A stretch of 38,719 nt of DNA from Saprospiraceae bacterium (GCA_019634045.1 JAHQWA010000460.1:1-38719), one strand, 5' to 3'. Counted from the stretch's first letter, positions 16,028 to 25,466 are shown. Made by a program: numbers and translations. Notes: generated by a model not told the origin, from the sequence alone.

Positions 16028-16831
16028 ATGTCCAAGAGTAGCTTCAGAACTATCGAAATATCAGATCCCACTTACGAGCATGCCGGGCTTCGATTTATGA
16101 CCGTCAAGACCGCTAATCTTCAGGGTCGGGGAGATGTTTGCCTCTTTGTTCCGGCTGAGGCCCCAAATTTCAAAGACCTACCTATTTACATCCTATTACA
16201 CGGTGTATATGGAAGTGCTTGGGCTTGGGCCTTGAAGGGCGGTGCCCATGTGGCCTTCCAACAGCTACTTCAAGAACAGGCCGTCAAACCCGCTATCATC
16301 GCGATGCCATCTGATGGCTTATGGGGCGATGGTTCGGCCTATTTCACCCACCATCAAAAAGCCTTTGATCGATGGATTGTAGAGGACTTACCTTTAGCCA
16401 TTGCGGAGAACATTGTGGGGGCTAGCACCTCTTCTCCCTTGTGTATTGGGGGCTTATCCATGGGTGGCTATGGAGCCTTATCTCTGGGTTCGCGGTTTCC
16501 AAGTCATTTCCGGGCGATATCAGGACATAGCTCTATTACTCGCCTGGAACAAATGACGCAATTCGTAGAAGAGCCATTGAGTGCTTACATGGATGCCTGT
16601 CAGACACCCAATGTGATAGATAGTATGATTGAAAACAGGGATCTACTCCCACCGATACGATTCGACTGCGGAATTGCCGATGAGTTACTTTCAGCCAATC
16701 AGACCTTACACCAGGAGTTGACCGCGGCCAATATACCTCATACCTATCAGGAGTTTCCAGGGGGGCATGAGTGGCCCTATTGGCAAGAACACGTTCGTAA
16801 AACCTTCCGCTTCTTTGACGAGCAGTTGTAA
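16028..16831 (+). CDS. Alpha/beta-hydrolase, esterase D family
   Basis: A 267-residue serine hydrolase of the PF00756 type. The oxyanion region is YILLHGVYGS, the nucleophile elbow is GLSMGGYGA with Ser144, the acid is probably Asp218 in GIADELL, and the base is His247 in PGGHEWPYW. The family includes tributyrin esterase, feruloyl esterase and S-formylglutathione hydrolase. No signal peptide is present, so it works in the cytoplasm. It follows the dehydrogenase by 9 nt and is probably translated with it. Its stop is only 4 nt from the stop of the opposing NHL gene. Confidence 0.92.
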   Translation: MSKSSFRTIEISDPTYEHAGLRFMTVKTANLQGRGDVCLFVPAEAPNFKDLPIYILLHGVYGSAWAWALKGGAHVAFQQLLQEQAVKPAIIAMPSDGLWGDGSAYFTHHQKAFDRWIVEDLPLAIAENIVGASTSSPLCIGGLSMGGYGALSLGSRFPSHFRAISGHSSITRLEQMTQFVEEPLSAYMDACQTPNVIDSMIENRDLLPPIRFDCGIADELLSANQTLHQELTAANIPHTYQEFPGGHEWPYWQEHVRKTFRFFDEQL

Positions 16832-16835
16832 TTAC

Positions 16836-17951
16836 CTATACCCGTTCCAATTTTAGCGGCGGTGTTTTATTGGCATTCCATTGGCAGATATACAGGTTCT
16901 TATCTTCATCTACACAGACATCATGGCCATGCAAAATCGGTTTGTCTGCCAACTGGTGTGCAGCTTGAAGCTTCCCATCTTTGTACTCCGGTGAGGTACC
17001 TCCAGGATTAGAAACTACTTGATCGCCCTCCAAAATCGTTACAAAACCAGTATGTGCTTGCCAATCAAAGGTTCCGCCTTTGGGTATGGACCAGCAAACA
17101 CCAGCATACAGGTTGTTATCGTCAAACACGGCCCGGCACACCCACATATTGGGGAGATGTAAGGTTCTGACATATTTACCGTCCAGCGTAAAGAATTTGT
17201 AAGCGTTTTCACTACGAGAAGAACAAACAACTAGCGGTTTATTAGGGGTTCTATAGTCAATGGTCACGCCATGTGCATTGGAGAGGTTATAGTTTTTATC
17301 CGCATTGTCATGGCCGCCCCATTTACGGATGAATTCACCTTGCGCATTGTATTGAAGAATATAATCCATGCCGTATCCATCAGCAACATAGATATTCCCA
17401 TTGGGTCCAATCGCCACTTCCGTGGGACAAAAATGATCTCCCGGTTGATATACGCCGATAGTCTGTGGATGCCCAATATCAAAAAGCACCCGGCCATCCA
17501 GCGTGGTTTTGCTGACACGACCATTGTGGCGAATCCATTTACCTGACTTATTAAGGAACCAACCGGAATCCGTCAAGAAGAGAAAATCTTCCTCACCTTC
17601 CTTAGACAAGCTTAGACCATGCCCGCCCGGATAAGCGGTCCCCCAGTAGTCCAATAGCTTTCCAGATTTATCAAAAATCAAAATGTTATTCCTGGGATGA
17701 TCTCCGATCATAATGAGTCGTCCCTGACTGTCCATCACCATTTCATGGCAATTCAAAATGGGATTTCGGACAGCACTCAAGGCTCCCCAATTTTCGACTA
17801 TTTTGTATTGATAATCACCATGCCCTACCATTCGCGGTTCTTTGGATATCCTCTTATGACGTCCGACTTTGGCCCCTAAGGCTGGCCAACTTATCGCTCC
17901 AAGGGTCATTCCCAGTCCTGTCCGCAGGAGATCTCGTCTACTTTTATTCAT
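16836..17951 (-). CDS. Tat-exported NHL-repeat beta-propeller protein
   Basis: A 371-residue protein with a twin-arginine signal (KSRRDLLRTGLGMTLGAISW) cut near WPALGA. The mature part is a six-bladed propeller with NHL-type repeats: CHEMVMDSQGRLIMIGDHPRN, CPTEVAIGPNGNIYVADGYG, AHGVTIDYRT and HGHDVCVDEDKNLYICQWN. The pattern resembles peptidyl-alpha-hydroxyglycine amidating lyase-like proteins, in which His and Asp/Tyr residues at blade ends bind a metal, but no activity can be assigned. The ATG at 17951 places the RR motif at a normal distance. It is the third gene of the minus-strand operon, 12 nt after DUF1501. Confidence 0.9.
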   Translation of the reverse strand: MNKSRRDLLRTGLGMTLGAISWPALGAKVGRHKRISKEPRMVGHGDYQYKIVENWGALSAVRNPILNCHEMVMDSQGRLIMIGDHPRNNILIFDKSGKLLDYWGTAYPGGHGLSLSKEGEEDFLFLTDSGWFLNKSGKWIRHNGRVSKTTLDGRVLFDIGHPQTIGVYQPGDHFCPTEVAIGPNGNIYVADGYGMDYILQYNAQGEFIRKWGGHDNADKNYNLSNAHGVTIDYRTPNKPLVVCSSRSENAYKFFTLDGKYVRTLHLPNMWVCRAVFDDNNLYAGVCWSIPKGGTFDWQAHTGFVTILEGDQVVSNPGGTSPEYKDGKLQAAHQLADKPILHGHDVCVDEDKNLYICQWNANKTPPLKLERV

Positions 17952-17963
17952 CTCTCTCAAGTT

Positions 17964-19463
17964 TTAGCTCAAAATGGGTTTTACAATATGACCATGCACA
18001 TCGGTAAGGCGAAATCTTCGCCCTTGGTGCTTAAAAGTCAAGCGCTCGTGATCAATACCCATCAAGTGGAGGAGGGTAGCATGAAAATCGTGAACATGTA
18101 CGGGGTCCTTAATGATATTGTAGCTAAAATCATCTGTCTCACCATAGCTGAAGCCCGGTTTGACTCCTGCACCAGCCATCCACATGGTGAAGCAGCGGGG
18201 ATGGTGATCTCGGCCGTAGGTAGCAGCTGTAAGCTTACCTTGAGAGTAGACTGTACGACCAAATTCTCCTCCCCAGATTACCAGGGTATCCTGTAGTAAT
18301 CCACGCTGTTTCAAATCTTTCAATAAAGCAGCAGTAGGCTGATCGGTCATGCGGCATTGTTTCTTGATTCCTCCTGGTAAACCGACATGCTGATCCCATC
18401 CCCTTTGGTAGAGTTGTACAAATTTCACCCCCTTCTCCAAAAGACGGCGGGCCAAGAGACAGTTGGCGGCATAAGTACCCGGATCACGGCTTTCTTTTCC
18501 ATACATTTCAAACACATGATTGGGTTCGTCTGAAAGATCCGTGACTTCCGGTACGGAGGTTTGCATCCGATAGGCCATTTCATATTGAGCAATACGGGCA
18601 TTGATCTCAGGATCGCCATAGGTGTCGTTTTGGATCCCGTTGAGTTGCTTTAGATAGGATAACATTCTCGCTCGATCTTCTCCGTCATAGTTCTCCGGGT
18701 TATTGAGGAAAAGGACAGGGTCCTTGCCGGATCGAAACTGTACCCCTTGATGCTCTGTGGGCAAAAAGCCGTTGCCCCAGAGGCGAGCATATAGCGGTTG
18801 TCCGCCACCCTTTTTGGAAACTAGAGTGATGAAGGTGGGCAAATTATCATTATCTGAGCCTAAGCCGTAGCTGACCCAGGATCCGATAGATGGGCGACCA
18901 GGTAGTTGGTGCCCAGTCTGAAAGAAGGTGATGGCAGGGTCATGATTGATTTGCTCTGTGTACATCGATTTGATGAAGCATAGATCATCGACCATTTCAG
19001 CGGTATAGGGCATCAACTCGCTCACCCACTTTCGGCACTCACCATACTGTTTGAATTTGAACAGGGACGGAGCAATCGGCAAAGAGGACTGAGAGGCACT
19101 CATCCCTGTTAATCGCTGACCTTTACGCACTGAATCCGGTAATTGTTGCCCAAATAATTCCTGCAACTTGGGTTTGTAATCATAGGTCTCGAACTGGGAA
19201 GGGCCGCCACTTTGAAATAAATATACGATCCTCTTTACTTTAGGTGGAAAATGCGGTAGACCGGGAAGGCCGCCACCACTGGACTGTTTGGCTAAGCTAT
19301 TCGAGGGATTAGCCAACAGGCTACTTGGATTAAGTAGAGCACCCAGTGCCATCGCTCCCAAGCCCAGTGAGGTTTTGGTTAAAAACTGCCGGCGATCAAT
19401 TTGTTGTTCTACCTTTTGCAGATCCTTGTCGTTGGATCGGAGAATATCGTGATGGTGACTCAT
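17964..19463 (-). CDS. DUF1501 domain protein, Tat signal
   Basis: A 499-residue protein typical of the planctomycete-type DUF1501 family. A twin-arginine-like leader (QIDRRQFLTKTSLGLGAMAL) precedes the FQSGGPSQFETYDYKP motif that opens the domain, and the conserved WGGEFGRT and YGRDHHPRCFTMW blocks lie near the C-terminus. The fold belongs to the alkaline phosphatase/sulfatase superfamily, but the catalytic role is unknown. The ATG at 19463 is 4 nt after the PSD1 stop, so the two are translationally coupled. The longer open frame upstream overlaps the PSD1 gene and is rejected. It is probably exported folded with its cofactor. Confidence 0.93.
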   Translation of the reverse strand: MSHHHDILRSNDKDLQKVEQQIDRRQFLTKTSLGLGAMALGALLNPSSLLANPSNSLAKQSSGGGLPGLPHFPPKVKRIVYLFQSGGPSQFETYDYKPKLQELFGQQLPDSVRKGQRLTGMSASQSSLPIAPSLFKFKQYGECRKWVSELMPYTAEMVDDLCFIKSMYTEQINHDPAITFFQTGHQLPGRPSIGSWVSYGLGSDNDNLPTFITLVSKKGGGQPLYARLWGNGFLPTEHQGVQFRSGKDPVLFLNNPENYDGEDRARMLSYLKQLNGIQNDTYGDPEINARIAQYEMAYRMQTSVPEVTDLSDEPNHVFEMYGKESRDPGTYAANCLLARRLLEKGVKFVQLYQRGWDQHVGLPGGIKKQCRMTDQPTAALLKDLKQRGLLQDTLVIWGGEFGRTVYSQGKLTAATYGRDHHPRCFTMWMAGAGVKPGFSYGETDDFSYNIIKDPVHVHDFHATLLHLMGIDHERLTFKHQGRRFRLTDVHGHIVKPILS

Positions 19464-19467
19464 AAGC

Positions 19468-22400
19468 TTATCTTTTAGTAATCGTAGCGTCGCCATTGAG
19501 GATGACGCTAGCCACGACCGCGTTTGCCGCAATTTTAATGGGATCCAACTTGGGATCAATTTCGTACGCACCGGTTTCTAGCCAACCTTTTGTCTTTGCG
19601 GGGTTCTCGGTAAAAACCGCATATTCCTTCGCTTGTAATTCCAAGAGCATCTGGAGTTCTTTGGGGTTCGGTACCCTACCTGTCAACTTCGCAAAAGTCT
19701 CCTGAATAGCTACTTCAGTAGAAGATTGTCGAGTCATTTTCTCGCCAATGACTTTAGCCGCTTCTACAAAAGTGGGATCGTTCAAGAGAACAAGTGCCTG
19801 TAATGGGGTATTGGTCTTTTGTCGACGAACCGTGCAGGCCTGACGTTCGGGTTGGTCGAAGGTAGCCAGGGTTGGGTTGGGGATCGTTCTACGCCAAATG
19901 GTATAGAAACTACGGCGATATAGCTTATCCCCTGTGTCCTGTACATAGGCATCGAAGTTCATTTTCCAAAGGCCATCAGGTTGGTAGGGCCGAACACTTT
20001 CGCCGCCGACCTTTGTATTTAGCAATCCACTAGCAGTCAGAGCATTATCTCGCATCATCTCACTAGTTAGTCGAATACTAGGTCCGCGGGCTAACCATAT
20101 ATTTTCTTTGTCTTTCTCCAACAGTTCTGGACTGGTGTAGGAGTTCTGCTTATAGGTTTCAGAGGTCACGATCATGCGCTGCAAGGCCTTCACATCCCAG
20201 CCCGACTCTACGAAGCTGACGGCCAACCAATCCAGTAGTTCTGGATGGCTGGGTAACTCGCCTTGGTTCCCAAAATCCTCGGCAGTCTTAACTAGACCCC
20301 GCCCGAAGTAGTTTTGCCAGTATCGGTTGACGGCTACGCGGGCGGTTAGCGGGTGGTCTGGGTGGGTGAGCCACTGTGCTAGTCCCAGTCGATTCCTAGG
20401 TAGGTCTTCCGGCATGGGCAAGACGCTAGCGGGGGTATTAGGAGACACCGCCTCGCCATAGTCGTCATAGACACCTCGATTTAGGATAAAAGTCGAGCGA
20501 GGCTTTTCCATCTCCTCCATCACCATCACTTCTTGCACCTTCTCCATAGAGTCTACATAAGCGCTGCGCAGGTTCATCAGTTCGTCGCGTGTAGTTTGAT
20601 AGGGGGAGGAATTGTGTGTGAGGTAGTATTGAGTGAGTATTTGTTGTTGGTCCGATTTAAGATTCGTGGCAGGAACATCGGCCAATTGATTCTGGCCCAC
20701 TACTTGTTGAACTTCTAAAGTCGACAGTTGCCGATCGTAGACCAAGATTTCATCAATCTTGGCATCCTTCAAGCCCTTGCCTCGCCAGCGACCCGCCACC
20801 TTAATAGTGGGCTCAATCGGTTTCGGATAGATAATGTCGACCAGTTTATTGAAAATGATATCCTTATATAAATTGTCCTTGATCACTTCTGTCTGCAATT
20901 CCTCACCATTCAGATAAAGCCTTGTACCTGCTGCCTTACTTGAGCCATCATAGGTGACCATCAATTGCACCCACTTATCCCGAGGCACATCCACTAAGGT
21001 ATGCTCAATAATCGCGTTTTCGGGATAAGTTCGGGCCATTACCCATTGCAGTTTTTCATCCTTTACATAGAGATGAAAGCCACGGTAGGAATGTAGGGTT
21101 GTTCCTTTGTTTTTATGGAAGATCACTCCTTCCTCAAGTTCCCTAGGCAAGAACACCCAGAGTCCGACGGAAAAAGCATCACTTCGCCTGAAAACGCCAA
21201 CATCCTGTAGGTTTAGCCAGGCATCACCGTCCATCTGCAATCCCTGGCCACCGTAAGCTTCAACAAATTGAGGGACTTCCTTTTTAGAGAATGCCCGCTC
21301 CATTTTCGCCCGCTGCCGAGGGTTAACCGCATTGCTCATCGGCGATCTATCCAATGAATAATGCCCAATCAAGCCTTTTCTTGGGTGTTGATTAGGCAGT
21401 TGCCGATAGTGCTCTCGCTGCACCCAGCGGGTGATGGCCGCTTGTTCTGACTGTGAAATCTGCTCTAAGTCTGAAGCTTTATTTTTGATCTTCGCTTCCT
21501 GTTGTGCCAGCCAATCTTCCTGTTGTTTCGTGGGTAGCAAGAGGGTAGGGACAGGGGTTCCTTTATCCCATGAGATTTGCCCCGTTTCATTGATGTTATT
21601 GAAGAAACTATACAGTTCAAAGTATTCCTTCTGTGAAATGGGGTCATATTTATGATCATGACACTTGGCACAAGATAGCGTGAGGCCCATCAGGCCGTCA
21701 CCTAATACGGCCACACGGTCCGATACATTTTCCACGCGAAATTCCTCACCGACGATCCCATCTTCCATGTTTTGCGGATGCAAGCGATTGAAGCCCGTAG
21801 CCAAAACCTGCTCTCGGGTAGCATTTGGCAATAGATCACCTGCAAGTTGCCAAGTTATGAATTGATCATATGGCCTATTTTCATTGAAGGATTTTATCAC
21901 CCAATCTCTCCATGGACTCATATCCCGGTACCGATCTACTTGATAGCCATAAGTGTCAGAATAACGAGCTAGATCCATCCAGTCTGTAGCAATCTTTTCT
22001 CCATAGTGCACGGATGACAATAGTCTATCTACTTGCTTTTCATAGGCATCCGCTGAATCGTCGGCCAGAAAAGCTTCCATCTCCTCCAGACTCGGTGGCA
22101 AGCCTGTCAGGTCGAAACTCAACCTTCTCAACAGTAATGATCTATCCGCTTGTGGAGCAGGTTCTAATTCCATCATCTCCAGTTTTTTCCGCACAAAAGC
22201 ATCAATAGGATTGGCCAATTTTTCTCCGGATTTTAGTTGGGGAACATTTGGTTTTTCAGGTTTTGCAAACGCCCAATGCGGTTTGTATTCTGCCCCTTCC
22301 TCAATCCAGCGGATGAGCATGGCCTTTTCATAATCAGATAATTCGACTTTGAATTCTGCCGGAGGCATCATCTGTTCCGGTGAATCTGAGATAATCCGGT

Positions 22401-22710
22401 GAAATACTTCTGACCTCTTTACCCTTTTCGGTACAATTGCAAACTTACCTGGAGACTCTGGTAACTCGGCAAATGCCGCCTCCGCTTGGTCTAATCGCAA
22501 GCCTGCTTTTTGATTGGCTTTATCTGGGCCATGGCAAGCATAGCATTTATCGGATAGAATGGGTTTAACGTGAATATTGAAATCAATTTCCTTGGGGAGC
22601 TCTTTACTAGCAAGCGCAATAGGTTTCGGTAGATCGGTACTACAAGCCATCTGAGCCATGATCAGACTTAGCAGTAGTGCCTTTGATAGAAAACGAGCTT
22701 CGAATTGCAT
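19468..22710 (-). CDS. PSD1/PSCyt domain c-type cytochrome protein with LamG insert
   Basis: A 1080-residue exported protein with planctomycete-type architecture. Residues 1-23 form a signal with a weak lipobox (QMAC). PSCyt1 lies at about 45-125 with the haem c motif Cys56-Cys59-His60 (CYACHG). PSCyt2/DUF1549 follows at about 165-375 with a second CxxCH, Cys347-Cys350-His351 (CAKCHDHKYDPISQ). A concanavalin/LamG-like domain is at about 480-665 (FSVGLWVF, WVQLMVTYDGS). PSD1/DUF1553 fills about 770-1040. Two haems make electron transfer likely, and the LamG domain suggests carbohydrate or surface binding. It is the first gene of an operon with DUF1501 and the NHL protein. Its substrate is unknown in every organism I know. 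Confidence 0.95.
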   Translation of the reverse strand: MQFEARFLSKALLLSLIMAQMACSTDLPKPIALASKELPKEIDFNIHVKPILSDKCYACHGPDKANQKAGLRLDQAEAAFAELPESPGKFAIVPKRVKRSEVFHRIISDSPEQMMPPAEFKVELSDYEKAMLIRWIEEGAEYKPHWAFAKPEKPNVPQLKSGEKLANPIDAFVRKKLEMMELEPAPQADRSLLLRRLSFDLTGLPPSLEEMEAFLADDSADAYEKQVDRLLSSVHYGEKIATDWMDLARYSDTYGYQVDRYRDMSPWRDWVIKSFNENRPYDQFITWQLAGDLLPNATREQVLATGFNRLHPQNMEDGIVGEEFRVENVSDRVAVLGDGLMGLTLSCAKCHDHKYDPISQKEYFELYSFFNNINETGQISWDKGTPVPTLLLPTKQQEDWLAQQEAKIKNKASDLEQISQSEQAAITRWVQREHYRQLPNQHPRKGLIGHYSLDRSPMSNAVNPRQRAKMERAFSKKEVPQFVEAYGGQGLQMDGDAWLNLQDVGVFRRSDAFSVGLWVFLPRELEEGVIFHKNKGTTLHSYRGFHLYVKDEKLQWVMARTYPENAIIEHTLVDVPRDKWVQLMVTYDGSSKAAGTRLYLNGEELQTEVIKDNLYKDIIFNKLVDIIYPKPIEPTIKVAGRWRGKGLKDAKIDEILVYDRQLSTLEVQQVVGQNQLADVPATNLKSDQQQILTQYYLTHNSSPYQTTRDELMNLRSAYVDSMEKVQEVMVMEEMEKPRSTFILNRGVYDDYGEAVSPNTPASVLPMPEDLPRNRLGLAQWLTHPDHPLTARVAVNRYWQNYFGRGLVKTAEDFGNQGELPSHPELLDWLAVSFVESGWDVKALQRMIVTSETYKQNSYTSPELLEKDKENIWLARGPSIRLTSEMMRDNALTASGLLNTKVGGESVRPYQPDGLWKMNFDAYVQDTGDKLYRRSFYTIWRRTIPNPTLATFDQPERQACTVRRQKTNTPLQALVLLNDPTFVEAAKVIGEKMTRQSSTEVAIQETFAKLTGRVPNPKELQMLLELQAKEYAVFTENPAKTKGWLETGAYEIDPKLDPIKIAANAVVASVILNGDATITKR

Positions 22711-23204
22711 GGAAAGAAGGATTTAAATTGATCTGCTAGGTGTACAGCTTGACACCGGGCAATTCAGCGCATTGGATAAATAGCTCAACTATTTGCTTCA
22801 CTAAGCTCTAACTTATTCTGGTAAGTTGCAGCAATTTAACCTGCACAAAAACTGAACACAAATCGAAAAATTAGTGCTTGGAAGACCTGGAGGGCTTTCG
22901 TCTTAGTGAATTTGAATTTCATTAATAGATAGACAAATGATCAAAAGGGTCATAGACAAGAAACCCCTACCAACAACACTAAGGGTAGGATTTACAAGGA
23001 TATATAGCCATTATGAAAAAAGGTAGTATCTCTACAGCACGAATACCAAGGCTGAACAATATTGATCAGAAGATGAACAATAGAATGACAGATTCACCAG
23101 GCAGAATTTGTTATCCTATTTAAGTCTAGTATTTTCACAGATAGAGGACAGCGGGGCCAAAAAATGAATGCGATCCCGTAACTTTGGAGTCATACCACTG
23201 ATTT
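22711..23204. other. 494-nt intergenic region
   Basis: This gap between divergent PSD1 and VOC genes must carry the PSD1 promoter, but no TAnnTTTG box was seen on the minus strand. It holds a small dyad AAATAG-CTCAA-CTATTT (22778-22794) about 70 nt before the PSD1 start, and a 36-codon plus-strand frame at 23013-23123 (MKKGSISTARIPRLNN...) without a recognisable family. The frame may be chance. Confidence 0.4.
23179..23186 (+). promoter_or_regulatory. Bacteroidota -7 box (TAACTTTG)
   Basis: TAACTTTG matches the TAnnTTTG -7 consensus 18 nt before the ATG at 23205, which would leave a very short leader. No clear TTTG -33 box is found at the expected distance. Confidence 0.45.
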
Positions 23205-23576
23205 ATGGAAGAAGGATCAATTACGCACTATTCTGCCGTTTTAGGAGCAAACAATGTTTCAGCATCTATAGAGTTTTACTGTTTCAAACTAGGCTTTGAT
23301 TTGATGAACACTTATGGCAACCCACCTTATTATGCCGAAGTAAAGCGAGATACGGCGCAAAGTCTCATGCTTCTCGATCAGCGAACAGCAGGCTCACCGA
23401 CAGGACATGCATCTCTAGCTTTTTATGTTGAACATATCGATGCGATCTATGAAGAATTTCTTGCCAAGGAGGTGTCTATCAAGGAAGCGCTGGAAAATAA
23501 GGCATATGGCATGAGGGAGTTTCAAATCGAAGACCCCGATGGATATTTAATCATATTCCGGCAAAAAATTCGCTAA
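23205..23576 (+). CDS. VOC superfamily (glyoxalase-like) protein
   Basis: A 123-residue vicinal-oxygen-chelate protein. It begins ITHYSAVLGANNVSASIEFY and ends FQIEDPDGYLIIFRQK. The last strand has no Glu where metal-dependent members carry their fourth ligand (LIIF rather than LxEF), so it may be a binding protein of the bleomycin-resistance type rather than an enzyme. It is a single gene with its own -7 box, converging on the PAP2 gene with an 8-nt gap. It differs clearly in sequence from the VOC gene at 6427. Confidence 0.87.
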   Translation: MEEGSITHYSAVLGANNVSASIEFYCFKLGFDLMNTYGNPPYYAEVKRDTAQSLMLLDQRTAGSPTGHASLAFYVEHIDAIYEEFLAKEVSIKEALENKAYGMREFQIEDPDGYLIIFRQKIR

Positions 23577-23584
23577 GGGAAGAA

Positions 23585-24334
23585 TTACAATTTGTGGATT
23601 TCAGGAATGAGAAAACCGATAGCCCCTCCTACAAGGAAGCCCGTTAGCACATCTGTAAAATAATGCTTGCCTGCTTTTACCCGCAATAGTCCTGTGGTTG
23701 CGGGTATGAGAATGGCCGTAGTCCAAACAGCAGATTTATATCTGCTATCCGGATTATAGTCTTCAAACAGCTTAGCGGAGAGGAAGTACATCGCCGTCAC
23801 GGTGGAGGTGTGACCAGAGAAAAAAGACATCCTTGACTTTCTGGACAGCTTCTTCTTCGCTTCGGTAAATTCATTGTATAAATAGGGACGTTTACGCCGG
23901 ACCAAAACCTTGGTGAAATCGGTGAGCGCCGTGTTTACCAAAAGGGTTTCCAGCATCAAAACAGAACTTCTTCCAATCCCATTTTTGGGTCCGCTAAATA
24001 CGACGGAGAGGGGAGGGGCAAGAGAAGAATATAGCAGGCCATCACTCCATTTTTTAGCCATAATAGATCGATTGAAAGTAGCCGGCCGATCTATCGCCCA
24101 AATATCCTTTCTATTCAACTGACTTAGCTCCTCATAAGACAGCGGTTGGATCTTCTTATACTTGAGCTCCGCAAAAGTCAGGAGGCCAATAGAGGCCCCC
24201 AAAATAATTCCATCTTTGGTCCCATCTAAGCGGTAAGGATAGCTCGTTTGGGCACAAACTTGAGTGAAAGTAGAGCACAATAGCAATAGGCTAATCAAGG
24301 GGGAGAAGTAGTGAGAAAGGGCGTTGCGAGTCAT
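23585..24334 (-). CDS. PAP2-family phosphatase, exported
   Basis: A 249-residue protein starting at the ATG of MTRNALSHYFSPL, which begins a signal peptide ending near TQVCAQ. The open frame extends 49 codons further upstream without support. The three phosphatase motifs are present: KVLVRRKRPY, SFFSGHTSTV and RVKAGKHYFTDV, with catalytic His in SGH and in KHYFTD. The final segment, GFLVGGAIGFLI, is hydrophobic. It belongs to the acid phosphatase/PAP2 group and likely dephosphorylates lipid pyrophosphates or other phosphoesters at the membrane or in the periplasm. Confidence 0.9.
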   Translation of the reverse strand: MTRNALSHYFSPLISLLLLCSTFTQVCAQTSYPYRLDGTKDGIILGASIGLLTFAELKYKKIQPLSYEELSQLNRKDIWAIDRPATFNRSIMAKKWSDGLLYSSLAPPLSVVFSGPKNGIGRSSVLMLETLLVNTALTDFTKVLVRRKRPYLYNEFTEAKKKLSRKSRMSFFSGHTSTVTAMYFLSAKLFEDYNPDSRYKSAVWTTAILIPATTGLLRVKAGKHYFTDVLTGFLVGGAIGFLIPEIHKL

Positions 24335-24580
24335 TGTTGATAGCAAATTATGGGTTTGAGACAAAATGGGGAGCCGCATGGCCGCCAAAAATAGTGCTTT
24401 CGGCCAGTCTTCAATAATTTGGCGTGGTTTAATCCACAGAAGGCAACCATTGTTACTTAGCTGTGACGAGAAACGGCCCATAGTATTGGCGAATTTTAAA
24501 TACTTCGAAGGCAGTTGCTATCCTAAACAACCACCTTCAAAGTAGAACTATTCCTGAGGTGTTAATTGAATCTCAGCTTG

Positions 24581-25423
24581 TTAGATAGATTGAGGAATGG
24601 GCTGGTTCCAAACCCCGGTTCGTGCCGTGACTTCTATATATTCTTTGAAGTCCGTCGCGGGGCGCCCCAATACCTTTTCGACATCATTAGTGACCACCTG
24701 ATTGTCGGGATTACCCAATACCTCTCGGAAGAGATAATCAAACAACCAGATGTAATCGGCGGGCACTCCGGCTGACTCCATCATCTTATTATACTCCTCC
24801 TGGGTCACGACCTGAAAATTAATATCCTTGCCAATTCCAGCCGCAATTTCTTGCACTACCTGTTGAAAAGTCAACGTACGTGGACCGGTAATTTCGTAAG
24901 TCTTTCCATTGTGCTGATCGTGTAGCAGTGCTTCGACGGCTACTGCAGCAATATCTCCCGTATCTACGAACGGAATCTCAGCTTCCGGCATAGGCAAAGC
25001 TACATGCCCGGCCAAAATAGGTTCCAATAAGAAACTTTCGCTGAAATTTTGGTTAAACCAAGAAGCTCTCACCAAGGTATAGTCCAAGCCCGAATTGGCA
25101 ACCACTTCTTCACAACGTTCCGCCTCTCGTTCCCCCTTACCGGAGAGCAGCACCAATTTCTTAACCCCAGCTGCCTTCGCTGCTGCTGTCAGCCCTTGAA
25201 TGGCTTCCAAGGCGCCTGGAACAGCCAAGTCTGGATAATAGCTAATATAGACCTTGTCCATTCCAGCCAATGCCTTGGGCCAAGTCGCCGGGTGATTCCA
25301 TTCAAAAGCAGGATCATTAGTTCGAGATCCTATTCTTACGTTTTGCTGTTGTTTTTGCAATCCTTCTACTACTTTTCGGCCCGTTTTTCCGGTTCCTCCG
25401 ATTACTAAGATGTTACTGGTCAT
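24581..25423 (-). CDS. NmrA-like NAD(P)-binding protein
   Basis: A 280-residue atypical short-chain dehydrogenase. The N-terminal nucleotide-binding motif is ILVIGGTGKTGRKVVEGL (GGTGKTG at 9-15), followed by the basic RIGSRTND, which favours NADP. The body has the NmrA pattern: LVLLSGKGE, LDYTLVRASWFNQNF and VDTGDIAAVAVEALL. The catalytic Tyr-x3-Lys of classical SDRs is absent. Members act as NADP sensors or as azo/quinone reductases. It is the last gene of a probable minus-strand unit after DUF1772 and the AhpD-like gene (43-nt gap). Confidence 0.9.
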   Translation of the reverse strand: MTSNILVIGGTGKTGRKVVEGLQKQQQNVRIGSRTNDPAFEWNHPATWPKALAGMDKVYISYYPDLAVPGALEAIQGLTAAAKAAGVKKLVLLSGKGEREAERCEEVVANSGLDYTLVRASWFNQNFSESFLLEPILAGHVALPMPEAEIPFVDTGDIAAVAVEALLHDQHNGKTYEITGPRTLTFQQVVQEIAAGIGKDINFQVVTQEEYNKMMESAGVPADYIWLFDYLFREVLGNPDNQVVTNDVEKVLGRPATDFKEYIEVTARTGVWNQPIPQSI

Positions 25424-25466
25424 TAGATTTTATTTTTTGATGTTATAAATGGAACTGATTTGACGA

